Program-made: the position numbers and the translations under genes
Notes under the pieces: model-generated
Database searches by the model: none
The model's input: only the letters and a program-made list of their open reading frames with translations
Told to the model about the DNA's origin: nothing
Source of the DNA: Macrotis lagotis
Taxonomy: Eukaryota > Chordata > Mammalia > Peramelemorphia > Peramelidae
Direction of reading: 5' to 3'
NCBI RefSeq assembly: GCF_037893015.1
Contig: NC_133660.1
Coordinates: forward strand, 287,219,078 to 287,283,077
Length of the DNA stretch: 64,000 nucleotides
Part shown: piece after piece, positions 10,671 to 22,472 of the stretch
How positions within the stretch are numbered: the first letter of the stretch is position 1
How the letters are laid out: each line of letters starts with the position of its first letter

Positions 10671-12140
10671 ACTTTAGAAGTTGTTCAGTCTCATGCCCTC
10701 ATTTTTCAATTTTATTTTTCTTGGATTAAATTTTCCTTTGACTTCAACTGACAGCCACAAAGGACAAACAAATGAATATGAACCCAAGAAAGAGAGTACT
10801 AGAGAAATGCTCAGCTTGATCAAAGACAGAAATAAAATCACCATTCCCAAACAAGACCAGTGGTAGAATAAACAGAACAAAACCAAAGCTTGTAACCAAT
10901 GGATGTGTGATCTCATCGCTTTGTGTGCCTCACTCCTCCATTTGGGCCAATCCCAATCCATCAAGGTCTGACTCTTTTGTCTGACTCCCACCCAGGCTCC
11001 ATGAACATGGAGCATGTGTTGGGGGATTTCATGGCAGCCTCTTGACATTGAGAGTACACCAACAAAGCAGCAGGGCTGACCAGTCCATCCATCAACACTT
11101 ATCAGATGCCTGTCTGTGTCTGGCACCTGTTAAGTGATGGGCATACAAAAAGAGGCAAGAGACAGTCCCTGCCCAGGAGGAGCTTACAATCTAATGGAAT
11201 CATCTTAGCTTTTACTCTCTCTTCAAAATAGTGCTTCCTATTTTTGGACCATTCATTTCTTTGAAGACATCCATTATAAATCCTATTCTAAGACATTCCT
11301 TTCAAGGAATTAGGTTGTAGCCTGCTCATACCCACTATGCCCATCTCCAATGTCCCTTGGGTGAAACTCTACTTCATTTCTGGGGCATTCTACAGCAATT
11401 TGGCAATCATAGCCATAGAGCATGACTGGAAGAATATTGAGACTAAAAATGTGAGCCATTATTTCAGGAAAAAATCTGGGGTCACTAATCATAAGAACTC
11501 TCCAATCTCCCAAGACCAGTCAGCTCACTATCCTCCGCCTATTGGCTCTGGGCCTAGTTTGTCATCTATTAGTCCCGTATGTCCATGATTAAATGAAAAA
11601 AAAAAAACAAATGAATACACACACATATCAATGTGTATGTGTGTTTGTTTGTTGAAATGAAGGGAGGTGTTAACATGAGTGACATGTCCCACATACATAG
11701 GGTTGTGCTGAAGCCAGCTTGTAGTGGTTTGTGATAGCTAATTGTTCATTTTTCAGGGTGGGCATTTATATCTCAAACATCCACAAATGTTACTCATCAG
11801 GACTAGACTCATCAATTGGTCGATTAAATTAAAATTAAGAAATGGATGAAGAAAATGTTAATAAATGCTGATTAAACTCAAAGGTGTGTTGTATGGTTTC
11901 AGAGAGCTGATTGTTAAATTTCTATCTACCCACTCTTGCCTACTGATCACTTCTTGGAGCATAGCCAGTTACTTCCTGTCTGGTGCATCTCCACCATGTG
12001 GGGAAGGGGATGGTGCCATATTCAATCATGATGACAGAGTTCCTTAATTGGCTGTTGGGCCAAAAGAACTGATGACTCAAGAGTTATACAAAACAAATTA
12101 CTGAATTTGGGGGAGTTTTTTTTTTTATGTGAAATGTGTG
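10671..12140. other. Intergenic, no gene recognised
   Basis: Includes a 150-codon minus-strand open frame (10674-11126) without family resemblance, a fragment of a common marsupial dispersed repeat near 11100-11210 (CTGCCCAGGAGGAGCTTACA), and a short TG/CA-rich patch at ~11616-11650. I see nothing else. Confidence 0.4.
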
Positions 12141-12149
12141 AACTATTTT

Positions 12150-12247
12150 AAAGCTAGGTAATTATTAAGTGTCTGAGGCCGGATTTGAACTCAGGTACTC
12201 CTGACTCCAGGGCCGGTGCTCTAGCCACTGCACCACCTAACCACCCC
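12150..12247 (-). repeat. WSINE-like SINE, truncated
   Basis: Starts inside the element at AAGCTAGGTAATTATTAAGT and runs to the tRNA-like end CCACCTAACCACCCC. The A-tail half is missing. Confidence 0.75.
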
Positions 12248-12790
12248 TAGCCCATTGAATTTCCAGTGTCCATATGACCTTGTGAGTTTTGAAAGTTCTA
12301 AAGCTCTGAAGCTGTGATGGTGACATGACAGTGGCTAAAGTATTTAATAGCAGGTTGTCTACCAGTGGCTGATGACAGGGAGGGTGCCTGCACCAGGAGC
12401 AGAGAGACACGTTGAGGTAAGACAGATAAAGAAAAGCAAGACACCAAGAGAGGAGGCTGATCCGGGGAGTGTCTAGTAAAATGTCACATTTAAGGGAAAC
12501 TGTGAGGACTCTGGCTAGGGAGAAAGGACTTTAGAACTAAGAAGTATGTATCAAGTGGCCCCTAGACACATACCTCAAAACCATTGTACTCTTAAGTTTG
12601 AACCCACTCTTCTCATGCATTTGTGAAAGCACACGACTCAGGTTTTGGGGGAAATAGTTTACACTAAATTTTTTTCTAAACTAGGGGTTGGCAAAAAATA
12701 CCCTGAAGGTCAAATTCAGACTGCCACCTATTTTTGTATGAGTTAAGAATGGTTTTTGCATTTTGCAAAATTTTGTACAAGTTACATTTT

Positions 12791-12939
12791 TTAATTTGGG
12801 GGGGGTTTTTTGCAAGGCAATGGAGTTGACTTGCAAGATTACACAGCTGAGTAATTATTAAGTGAATGAGACCACATTTGAATTCAGGTTCTCCTGACTC
12901 CAGGGCTGGTGCTCTATCCACTGTACCACCTAGCTGCCC
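12791..12939 (-). repeat. WSINE-like SINE
   Basis: TTTTTTGCAAGGCAATGGAG through CCACCTAGCTGCCC, reverse orientation, more diverged than its right-hand neighbour. Confidence 0.78.
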
Positions 12940-12950
12940 TGGTTACTTTT

Positions 12951-13104
12951 TTTTTTTTTTAGCTTTTGCAAGGTAAATGGGGTTAAGTGGCTTGCCCAAG
13001 GCCACATGGCTAGGTAATTATTAAGTGTCTGAGACAGGATCTGAACCCAGGTACTCCTGACTCCAGGGCCGGTGCTTTATCCACTATGCCACCTAGCTGC
13101 CCCT
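12951..13104 (-). repeat. WSINE-like SINE inserted at the end of an older copy
   Basis: TTTTAGCTTTTGCAAGGTAA through CACCTAGCTGCCCC. Its target-site repeat GCCCTGGTTACTTTT spans the end of the preceding SINE (~12936-12950) and recurs at ~13105, so it inserted after that element was in place. Confidence 0.75.
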
Positions 13105-13140
13105 GCCCTGGTTACTTTTTATAAAAGCCAGTCTTAGCTC

Positions 13141-13354
13141 TTGTTTAGTTGTTTCAGTCATGCCCAACTCTCCATGGCTCCATTTGGAATTTTCTTGTCA
13201 GAGAGCATTTACAAATGAGGAAACCGAAGCAGAGAGCGTTAGGCAACTTGTCAAGGGTCATACTACTACTATTAAGTATCGGAGACCAGATTTAAACTCA
13301 GGTTTTTCTGACTCCAGGCCTGGGACCCCATCCATTGAACCATTTAGCTATCCC
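13141..13354 (-). repeat. MAR1-like SINE
   Basis: TTGTTTCAGTCATGCCCAAC, CTCCATTTGGAATTTTCTTG, then CAAATGAGGAAACCGAAGCA and a degraded tRNA-like end. Confidence 0.6.
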
Positions 13355-13394
13355 AAGTTGTCCAAAGTCATTTTAAACTCAACAGATCCAAACT

Positions 13395-14470
13395 GAGCTC
13401 ATTATCTTTGTCCCCAACCACTACACTCTTTTTATCTTCCTTATAATTGCTAATGGCACCACCCACCTCTAAGTCACCCAGACTCATGACCTAATTGTCC
13501 ACTTCTTACTCTTCCCTTGTACCAATCTATTGCCAAACCCTGTTGATTTTATCTTCATCATCTCTCTCCTGTATGCTCCATTCTGTCCTGACACTGCCAC
13601 CACCCTGGTAAAGACTGTCATCACTTTCCAATTGTCATAGCCATTGGGTAGCCAACCTTCTGGTGGACCTCTTTGTTTCAAGGCTCTTCCTATGGCCTTG
13701 TATGGGATAGCCAGAGCTAGGAATGTGACTGTGAGTCTTACATGAAGGGAAACTACCTGAAGTAAAATAAACAACAAAAGAAGCTCCAACTCTCCCTTGA
13801 GAATGCTTGCAGGTGACCCTTGTCCATTCTGGCTCTAAGATAAATGCCTGACCCAACCTGGCATTGATACAGGAATCAGTAATGTTACATTGTCCTGCTG
13901 CTCCCCAAGATGATTGACCTCTCTGTGAATCAACCCCTTTAAACAACTCAATCAACTGAATTAATCTTATTAAATTACCAAGCTGGTATGAGTCTTTTGT
14001 TCTTTGGTAGCTCAGTTTTCTCTCAGAAGGTACAAAGCCCTATAATTGGCATAATTAGGAGAGAACGGATCCATCCCCTTACATTTTGTAGCTGGCAGGA
14101 TGGTCTGTCCCCTTACAACCCTCCATTCAGTTATCAGAATGATCTAAAAGCTCAACTCTGCCCATGTCACTCCCTTATTCAGTTAATCCCAGTGGCTCCC
14201 ATATCCCCAAAGGTAAAACTTAAAATTCTCTGTTTGGCTTTTAAAACCCTTTCCAACCTGGCCCTTTTCTATATTTCCAATCTTCTTACACCTTGCTCCC
14301 TTCCACAAACTCTATAATTCAGTGACCTTGCTGTTCTTTGCACAAGACTCTCCATCTGAGTCAGAACTCTGCATTTTTACTGACTATCTCTTGGCCTGGG
14401 AAGTTCTCCCTCATCTTCACTTTCAGACTTTCCTGCCTTCCCTCAAATCCCAGATAAAATCCTTGCTTTT
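13395..14470 (+). repeat. L2-type LINE interrupted by an insertion
   Basis: L2-like sequence at ~13395-13635 (TCTATTGCCAAACCCTGTTG) resumes at ~14115-14470 (CCCATGTCACTCCCTTATTC, TTGGCCTGGGAAGTTCTCCC). Between them lies ~475 bp of unrelated sequence. The 109-codon frame at 13988-14317 straddles the join and is not a gene. Confidence 0.5.
13638..14113. mobile_element. Unclassified insertion, possibly LTR-derived
   Basis: Starts TGTCATAG and ends CCCCTTACA, with an internal AATAAA and a duplicated TCCCCTTACA near its right end (14075-14084 and ~14104-14113). It splits an L2 fragment. TG...CA ends suggest a solo LTR, but I could not find a matching target-site duplication. No viral coding frame is visible. 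Confidence 0.3.
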
Positions 14471-14489
14471 AAATTCCTATTAATATTAG

Positions 14490-15480
14490 TGTTTTTCCCT
14501 CTATTTATCTATTTCTCCAGTTTCTGCTCACTTCATTTTGCATCAGTTCAGGTAAGTTTTCCCAGATTTTTCTGAAGTCATCTTGCTTGTCTTTTCTTAC
14601 AGCACAATAATATCCTTTTTTTTAAAGGTTTTTTTTTTTTGCAAGGCAATGGGGTTAAGTGGCTTGCCCAAGGCCACACAGCTAGGTAATTAATAAGTGT
14701 CTGAAGCTGGATTTGAACTCAGGTACTCTTGCTCTATCCACTGCACCACCTAGCTGCCCCTTACAATAATATACGGTTACAATTATATATCACAATTTCC
14801 CATTTGATTGGGCATCCCCTCAATTTCCATTTTTCAGTCACCACTGAAAGAGCTGCTATAAATATTTTTGTACAATAGGTCCTTTTGCCATTTTTAAAAA
14901 TTTGGGGGGGATATAGATTTAGCAGTGGTATTATTGACTCAAAGGGTATGCACAGTTTTACTGCCCTTTGAGTATAGTTCCAAACTGCTATTCAGAATGG
15001 TCGGATCAGTTCACAACTCTACCAACAGTGCATTAATGTCCCTTCAACATTTATTATTCTCCTTTTTTGTCATATTAGCCAGTCTGATAGTGTGAAGCCA
15101 TACCTCAGAGTTGTTTTAGTTTATGTTTCTCTAATCAAGAGATTGAGAATATTTTTCATTTGACTTTATCAACAAAGATAGCTTTGTTTCTTTATTAGAA
15201 AACATATCTTTGACCATTTATTAATTGGGGAATGACTTGTATCCTTATAAATTTGATTTAGGTCTCTATATATATTTGAGAAATGAGGCCTTTATAAAAA
15301 ATATTGGCTATAAAAATTGTTTCCTTACTTTCCTTCTAACTTCGTTTGCATTGGTTTTTTTGTGCAGAAACTTTTTAAATTTTATATAATCAAACTTTTT
15401 CTAATTTACATTTTGTAAAGCTTTCTATTTCTCGTTTGACCCTAAATTCTTCTGTTATGTATAGATCTGACAGGTAAACT
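14490..15480 (-). repeat. L1 3' region, antisense, split by a SINE
   Basis: Contains CATTTGATTGGGCATCCCCT, ACAACTCTACCAACAGTGCA and TGTCCCTTCAACATTTATTA, phrases of mammalian L1 3' ends read in reverse. A SINE at 14616-14760 interrupts it. Confidence 0.6.
14616..14760 (-). repeat. WSINE-like SINE inside L1
   Basis: GCAAGGCAATGGGGTTAAGT through CCACCTAGCTGCCCC, with flanking ACAATAATAT on both sides that fits a target-site duplication. Confidence 0.8.
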
Positions 15481-15567
15481 ATTTCATGCTTCCCTAAAAA
15501 TTTAAGACATAATTAGCACAATAGATAATCTAATCAATAAGGAACCTATATTTTTATTTCGATATTT

Positions 15568-15810
15568 TGTTGTTTAGTCATTTTTCAGTCATGTATGACT
15601 CTTCATGACCCCATTTTAAGATATTCTTGGCAAAGATAGTAGAATTATTTGCCATTTCCCTCTCTGTTCATTTTATAGGTGAAGAATTGAGGCAAATAGA
15701 TTAAGTGACTTGCCCAGGGTCATAAGGCTAGTAAGTGTCTGAGGCTAGATCTGAACCTAGGTCTTTCTGACCTGACATGGCACTCCATCCATGTGCCAAC
15801 CTTTTGCCCA
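15568..15810 (-). repeat. MAR1-like SINE
   Basis: TTGTTTAGTCATTTTTCAGT, TTTGCCATTTCCCTCTCTGT and GACTTGCCCAGGGTCATAAG mark the family in reverse orientation. Confidence 0.6.
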
Positions 15811-16576
15811 TATATTTCCAGATAGATTTATTTTTAACGAATATATTTAGATACATCATGTTTTGATGCAGTGGTTGCTACAACCTTTCCCTCAGCTGTA
15901 GAATCTTCTCTTTATAAAAAGTTAAGCAAAATCATATGATCTTGGAATGTACCTGAGTTCTTGTGCAAACCTAGAAAAATCTACCCCAAATGTTCACATG
16001 GTCTATTTGTGCCCTACCTTGTGGAGGAAGGAGCCTTCTGAACTTGTACTGGTTTGACCATTGTAACTTGTCTCTATCATAGTGATATCATTTCGAACCT
16101 CTTTGAGCACAAAGGACAACAACCACCTAGAGGAAGGAAGCGTCTCTTAACACCAATCCTTCAGATCCAACCTGGGATGTTGCATTTGGGCTTTTTCCAA
16201 AATTCGTTTTTAATAGAATTTGTCAGTCACATCTTTTTATTACAAATTAGTTATTAATTATTACAAATAGTTCCCCGGGGATTACTTAGGTTCTGGGGTC
16301 CTCAGAACCCTGAGAAACCAACAGGATTAGCTAGTTTATGGAATCCAATGTTACTCTAGGGGTTTCCATTGGTTTGTGAGAATGTGACTGTACAGAAGAT
16401 GACAAACCATCTCAGGGATCCCCTAGATATTTAAAATAGAGCCTATTAAATTCTGGTGCCCTGGCTGAGTGATTTTAATGGGTTCAATTGACTTGTTGAC
16501 TTGTGGATGAATGAACTGCTCCTCTCTGTCTCTGTCTCTTCTATATAAATAAACATTACATATAATATATATTCAG

Positions 16577-16627
<51 letters not shown>

Positions 16628-17200
16628 GTTAGCTGATAATATTTGGGGCTTACTTCCAGAATGTGAATCTGGTTTTCTTCACTTACACGATTAGAGTCAT
16701 TAAGTATATACAGTTTTCCTGCATTTGCCTTTTTGGCTCTGTAACAGTTTCTCTAACTTACCTAATTTTTCTGATTTAGTTAGTTCATATTAACTAATGT
16801 TTATGTTCTAACCTTAAGATTTGCAAAAGCAATTTATAAATATCTAATTTTATTCCCACCACAACCCTAGGGATTATTATCATACTCATTTTACAGATGA
16901 TGAGGTCAAGTGATTTGCTTTAGTACATACATGTGATGTCTGCCATCAAACTCAAATCTTTCTGACTCCCATTGCAGCATGTTATTCTCTTTGCTGCCTA
17001 GTTCCCAATTCCTTAATCAATGGGTACAAAGTTTGTTACCAGCTTATTGCTGATGCAGTTTGGAGCACTGGTGATGTGTTAGGGTTCAAATAGTGAAAGG
17101 ATTTCACAGTGATTCACAACTCAAGGTGATGAGGGATAGGTAAGTTTTATATTGCTACTACTATCAATGCCCCCGCCCCCAAATGTTAAAACATGCTCTG
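15811..17200. other. Intergenic with (CA)n microsatellite
   Basis: No gene signal. A pure CA run of ~24 units lies at ~16577-16624 and a MIR fragment at ~16850-17000. The rest is unrecognised AT-rich sequence. Confidence 0.5.
16577..16624. repeat. (CA)n microsatellite
   Basis: About 24 uninterrupted CA dinucleotides. Confidence 0.95.
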
Positions 17201-17770
17201 TCTATGTGGGAACTTTCCATCATCTACATTCTTGGATATGTAATCCCAGGAGTGAGCTCTCTGGATCAAAGGCTAGGAATATTCTTGTAACTTTTATTGA
17301 ACAAATTCCTATTACTTTCTAGAATAGTGGAACCAATGTGAATGACTCTAGTAGGATGACGATTTCCTTCACCTCCACCAATCTGGGCATTTTACCTTTT
17401 TTGCTAGCTTGACAGCCTCAGGCAGAACCTCAGCTATATTCATTTGAATTTCTCTTTTTTTGCTGTACTTTTTTACAGTGGTTGCGGATGATTTGGGGTT
17501 ATTCAAGAAATGCTTACTGACATATATTCACAGACATGAGAATAATTATGAATAGCTATGCCTATTGAAGAATGGCTTTTATTTTTATTCATTTTTGTTC
17601 ATTCCTTTTAGATTTTAGATGTCAGATTTTTATTAGAGATGTTGATGCAAATATTTTTTCTTTTTATTCTGAATGCATTTGGCTTTGTTTTTGTAAAAGT
17701 TTTTAATTTTTATAGAATTAAAATTTATTTTTGTCTCTTACTTTTTCCTTTATGATGATTAAAAATAAGT
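17200..17770 (-). repeat. Antisense L1-like fragment
   Basis: Phrases such as CTCTGGATCAAAGGCTAGGA, ACCTCCACCAATCTGGGCAT and a late TTTAATTTTTATAGAATTAA resemble decayed L1 3' sequence in reverse. Confidence 0.45.
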
Positions 17771-17838
17771 GATTGAGAAAACAAAAATAACTACTGACCT
17801 ATATGTCTACTTTCACATCTCTATAAAAACCTATATGT

Positions 17839-17984
17839 CAGCTAGGTGGCGCAGTGGATAGAGCACTGGCCCTTGAATCAGGAGCACCTGAGTTCAAATC
17901 TGGCCTCAGACATTTAATAATTCCCTAGCTGTGTAACCTTGGGCAAGTCACTTAATCTCATTGCCATAAATAAATAAAATTTAA
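17839..17984 (+). repeat. WSINE-like SINE
   Basis: CAGCTAGGTGGCGCAGTGGA through CAAGTCACTTAATCTCATTG and a TAAATAAA tail, forward orientation, flanked by AAAACCTA repeats. Confidence 0.82.
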
Positions 17985-18029
17985 AAAACCTACATTGCTA
18001 AGGGCATCCTTGAGAATGACATGAGAACA

Positions 18030-18260
18030 GAAAACCTTTTGAAAAAAGTTGGGAAAAATCATGTGTGTACAGTTACACAACTGACTGAAATGTTCAGAGG
18101 ATATAAGATCTCATTCTACTTAATTGTTTTTGGCTCCAGAAAGGCATTTGATTTGAAAGGGTCAATGACACCTTTAAGATTCTCTCTCAACAAGTTATCT
18201 CTCATGGATAGCAGTGATAAGGATAGTGTGGTGATGAACATTGCTCAACCATCCATATTT
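18030..18260 (+). repeat. Decayed RTE-type reverse transcriptase fragment
   Basis: The frame reads RGYKISFYLIVFGSRKAFDL, resembling the RTE-clade block around (Y)KKAFDSVE in the reverse-transcriptase fingers. The frame has no intact catalytic motif afterwards. A fossil, not a host gene. Confidence 0.4.
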
Positions 18261-18935
18261 ACCCCTTACCCTATTATTAACTCATCATGAAGATGGAGTT
18301 CCTGGGACAAAGACTCCTTCTCTCTACTAGGAAGGAGAATCCAAGGATCTATAGCTTTCCTTATCTTTTTTATTAGCTCTGAGCCCCCAGCCAGAGATAA
18401 GATGGATCACCACACCCTTCAGCATGCCGTCTAGCTCTGTTACCTTTTGGGGGGGGGGGGTTTCTCCTCATTTGCTTTCTCTCACTCTAGTTTCAATCAC
18501 TACTCTTAAACTAGCTCATGTTGGTGTTTTACACTGTTTATGAAGACAAAGTAAACATTTACAGCAAAGAAAAGTCAACAGATTTTTTCCCATGCTCAGA
18601 GAAAAAGCTTGAGGTTCCCATGAAGGAGATCAAGGGGAAAAGGAAGAATAGGATTGCTGCTTGGGGGTCCCTTATCTGGAGGAGGGGGAGAAGTTTCAGC
18701 AGTAGAGCTTCTGTCCTAACACACCTTGTGCTTGACCAGCCTAAGGAGCCTTGGTCTCAGAGCCCTGTCTGCCTGGATTTTCTCTTTGTCAGCCCTTATG
18801 TATCTTCTTCTCAGGAAGCTGTGTTTCTTTTCCAAGAGGCTTCTTGGACTCCTTGGACTGACTTTTAAAGGTCGCCCAGCACTGTGGTCCTATCATTCCC
18901 TAAAAGCATCTCATAAAACACCCCATAAATAGACC

Positions 18936-19163
18936 AGGCAGCTAGGTAGTGCAAACGCTGGAAGAGGATGTGAGTTCAAATTTGACCTCCGACACTAGCT
19001 AAATGAACCCGAGCAAGTCCCCTAACCCTGTTCACCCTCAGTTTCCTTGTCTGTCAAATGAGATGGAAAAGGAAATGACAAACCATGTCAGCATCTCTGC
19101 CACGGAAACCCCAAATGGGGTCATGAAGAATCAGACACGGTTGCAATGACTCAACAACAAAAA
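18936..19163 (+). repeat. MAR1-like SINE
   Basis: GGCAGCTAGGTAGTGCAAAC head, middle AATGAGATGGAAAAGGAAAT, end CAATGACTCAACAACAAAAA, forward orientation. Confidence 0.7.
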
Positions 19164-20040
19164 GAGATCATCTGGCATGGCTTCATTTTTACAATTAGTT
19201 TAATACCCGATTATCTGCTTCTTTTTTTTCTGTGATTAGACCTGGTAAAGAGCGACTACCTTCACACACTTATATTACAAACCACACAAAATTCCTTTAA
19301 TGATGTGTAAGCCTATGAAAGTCCAGGATCTAATGACAAAAAGGAAGGGGCAGCTATTTCACTAACTATAAAAATGTAGCCATGCCTCATCTCTTTATTA
19401 TGTGCCAACAAGTCCTGTGATTGAATTAGGAAAGGAGTCAGGATTGTTTAAGCCCTTAGGGGGCCCTAAAAAGAGCTGATGGAGTTTGAGAGAATCCAGA
19501 CCATGCAAGGGGAGGGGAAAAGGAATAAGCCTTTATTGAGGACCTACTAAGTATGAGACACTATGTTAAGTACCTTAAAAATATCTCCTTTGATCCTCAT
19601 GATAGCCCTGTGAGTTAGGTGCTATTAAGATCCTCATTTCATAGTTGAGGAAACTGAGGCAGAAAGAGGTGAAGGGACTTGTGCAGGGGTACACCTTTAG
19701 AAAGTGTCTCAGGCCAGATCTGAACTGGGTCTCTCTGGCTCCAGATCAGGCTATCCACTGAGCCCTTTAGCTACCTCCACTAACTTTGTGGAGTGTGACC
19801 ACTATACCTATCCCAGAGGATGGGGGGGGGGGAAGGAGAGGAGATTTTCTCTCCTCTTCACTCTCACTGTCCATGGTATCTGGCATTGGCTCTTCTTGCT
19901 CAGCAAAAGACACTACAGTTGTCAGTTCATCCACCTGGGAGAGTTTAAGGCTGAGTTGAGAAGGAGGAAATACACACACACACACACAGACACAAATACA
20001 CATTTTTTTTACTCAGAAATGAATATAACCAGGCAAACAT
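19164..20040. other. Intergenic with MIR and short microsatellites
   Basis: A MIR fragment in reverse (~19520-19780), a G-run near 19822-19832 and a CA-rich patch at ~19973-19998. No gene evidence. Confidence 0.45.
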
Positions 20041-20830
20041 TCAATGAGAGGATGGCCTAAAGTGGGGACAGATGGAGGTAGGGACAATTGGGAAGGCACT
20101 GGATTAAGCCAGGTAAGAGGGGATGAGAACCTTAGCTAGGGTGCTTTTGTATGAGAGGGGAGAAGGGAAAAATAACTGTAAGTATGTATAGGAGAGAAAG
20201 ACATGAATCCAATTTGTCAGTGCAAGGAAGAAGAGAAGGTAAGAATGACACTGAGATGATGAACCGGAGGGTTGTGGTGCCCTTCACAACAAGATGGAAG
20301 AGCAGAGAAGGGAAAGAATTGGGTGGAAAGATAATGATTCTGCCTTGGATGTGATTATAAGCAAAGATGCTTATGGGACATCTGGTTTGCAACGTCCAAC
20401 GGGCAGTTAGTGATGTGGGATTGGCAAGAGAGAGACTCCAGTTGGATAAATAGATCTGGGATTCATCTGCAGAGAGATGCTAATTGAACCCATGGGAGCT
20501 GATGAGATCACTGAGTGAGAGAAGAGAAGAGAAGGGGTTTCAGGACGAAGCCTTGGGGCACACCACCAGTTAGTGGGAGGGACTTGGGTGAAGATCCAGG
20601 AAACAGGAAAAAAAGATGACCATCAGCTAGGAGAGAGCTTAGAGAATGGGGTTCCAAAAGACTCCAGGGGGAGAGAGTATCCAGGAGGAGGGGGCAGAGA
20701 TGTCAAGGAGGTCATTAGATTTAACACTGAGGAGGCCATCTGTAACTGTGGAGGGAGCAACTTTGGTTGGCTTCAATTAGAGTCCTGGCCATAGAGTTTA
20801 GAGAACAGAATGAAAGAAGAGAAAGTAGGG
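20041..20830 (+). repeat. Old dispersed repeat, family not named
   Basis: Purine-rich sequence with phrases common to many amniote dispersed copies: GCAGAGAGATGCTAATTGAA, CCATGGGAGCTGATGAGATC, GCCTTGGGGCACACCACCAG, GAGAGTATCCAGGAGGAGGG. I recognise it as repetitive but cannot assign a family. Confidence 0.4.
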
Positions 20831-21487
20831 AGCACACCATTGTAGGTGGCTTTCTCCCTTGTTTAAGTCATTTGGGGAGGTAATTGCAGCTGGGAGTGGA
20901 ATGGGGAGAAAGAAAAGTTTCATGTAGAACATGGTTTCTGAAAGAAACTAAGGCAGAGTTGAGGAGGAAGGATATTCTTGACGTGGTGGCTATGGCATCC
21001 CCCATCCCTGTCAGAGAGAGCCTGGATTTTTGAAGAAATAAGGAGAAAGAGTGCTACACTCTGGGGAGAAGGGCAGCAGACATTTATTCAGGACCTAAAG
21101 GCCAACCATTGTGCTAGGTTTTAAGCATACAAAGAAAGGCAAAAACCTCCCTGCCCTCAAGGAGCTGCCAGTCTAATGGAAGAGAAGCGGTATATGCCAT
21201 GTACATGCAAGATCCATACGCAGAGAGTAGATGGAAGGAAAAGAGGAAAATATTAGCTACTGAAGAGACCAAGAAAAACCTTCTGAAGAAGGTGAGAGGC
21301 GCTTCAAAAGGACCCTGGACATTGAGGAGAACACTCTCGACCACTCACTAGCTGTTTAACTGGAGGCAAACCTCTTCCTCTCTCAGGGCCTCAGTTTCTT
21401 CATTTGGAAAATGAGATGATTAGACTGGAAGATCTGTTCACATCCTCCCAGCTCCAACAGTTCATGTTTATCTTCCCAGGTTCCCCC

Positions 21488-21620
21488 CTTTTTTTTTGCC
21501 AAAGCAATGGGGTTAAAGTGACTTGCCCAAGGTCACACAGCTAGGTAATTATTAAGTGTCTGAGGTCACATTTGAACTCAGGCCCTTTTGACTCCAGGGC
21601 TGGTGCTACCTAGCCGCCCC
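21488..21620 (-). repeat. WSINE-like SINE
   Basis: TTTTTTTTGCCAAAGCAATG through GCTACCTAGCCGCCCC, with a small deletion before the tRNA-like end. Confidence 0.78.
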
Positions 21621-22254
21621 ACCCTCATCCCTTTCTTAGTCTGATGGTTTACAAATCAATAATTCAACATTGTATTAAAAATGGGCATGCCCAACCAAGA
21701 CAGCTTAATTCTGGGCAGGGGAAAGAAAGAATGGAAAGAGGTTGAACTTTGCTTTCACTGGGGCAAAAAGGCTTCCTGGACTTTGTCCCTGACACTTCTA
21801 GTCTTTTGGGGGAGACATCTTCCCTGGATGGGGTCCTCTACTTTCATCTTGAGTATCTGGAGGCTCTCGATCAGCCACTATCTCTAAGAATCAGTGACTC
21901 ATCTCTCAGAAAAGTAACTTCTCCTAAAGTTTACATTTTATAAGAATATAGACGTTCAAGGAACAGTTCAGACATCATGGGGGAAGTGGGGGAAGATGAA
22001 GGGTTTTCCAGACTGAAAACAATCTGTATGCACTTTGAATTCTTAAATGAAAGCATCTGTCCAGTTTTATATCTTTAGATACTGGTATGTACCCAAGCCA
22101 GCTTGAACTCCCTAATGAAAGCCAATTGTTAAATTGTCAGGGGGAAGCTATGATATCTCACCAATCAGTAAATGCTGCAAATTAGGCTGTAATTTACTGT
22201 TTTGTAGAGTGACTGGATCTAAGAAACTGATGGGAAACGTGTTAATAATACGGA

Positions 22255-22472
22255 GCCCAGCTAGGTAGTGCAGTGGAGACAGTTCCAGACCTGAGTTCGA
22301 ATCTGCTCTCAGATACTTACTAACTCAGTGCACCTGGGCAAGTCACTTAGCTTTGTTGGCCTCAGTTTCCTCATTTGTAAAATGAGCTGGAGAAGGACAC
22401 GGCAAACCTCTCTAGTGTCTTTGCCAAGAATACCTTAGAGTTGTGAAGAGTTGGTTACAACTGAACAACAAA
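22255..22472 (+). repeat. MAR1-like SINE with short target-site repeats
   Basis: CCCAGCTAGGTAGTGCAGTG head through GGTTACAACTGAACAACAAA. Flanking TGTTAATAAT repeats before and after support an insertion. Confidence 0.72.

Noticed and set aside
10674-11126. 150-codon minus-strand open frame
   Set aside because: No family motif, no splice or promoter context, overlapping open frame on the other strand, and sequence next to dispersed repeats.
11310-11590. Possible extra pepsinogen exon from aromatic-rich frames
   Set aside because: None of the conserved pepsin blocks (DTG, flap, WILGD, FDRANN) appears on either strand.
17839-17984. tRNA-like sequence as possible tRNA gene
   Set aside because: It is the tRNA-derived head of a SINE (GCTAGGTGGCGCAGTGGATA) followed by SINE body and tail; dozens of related copies occur in the window.
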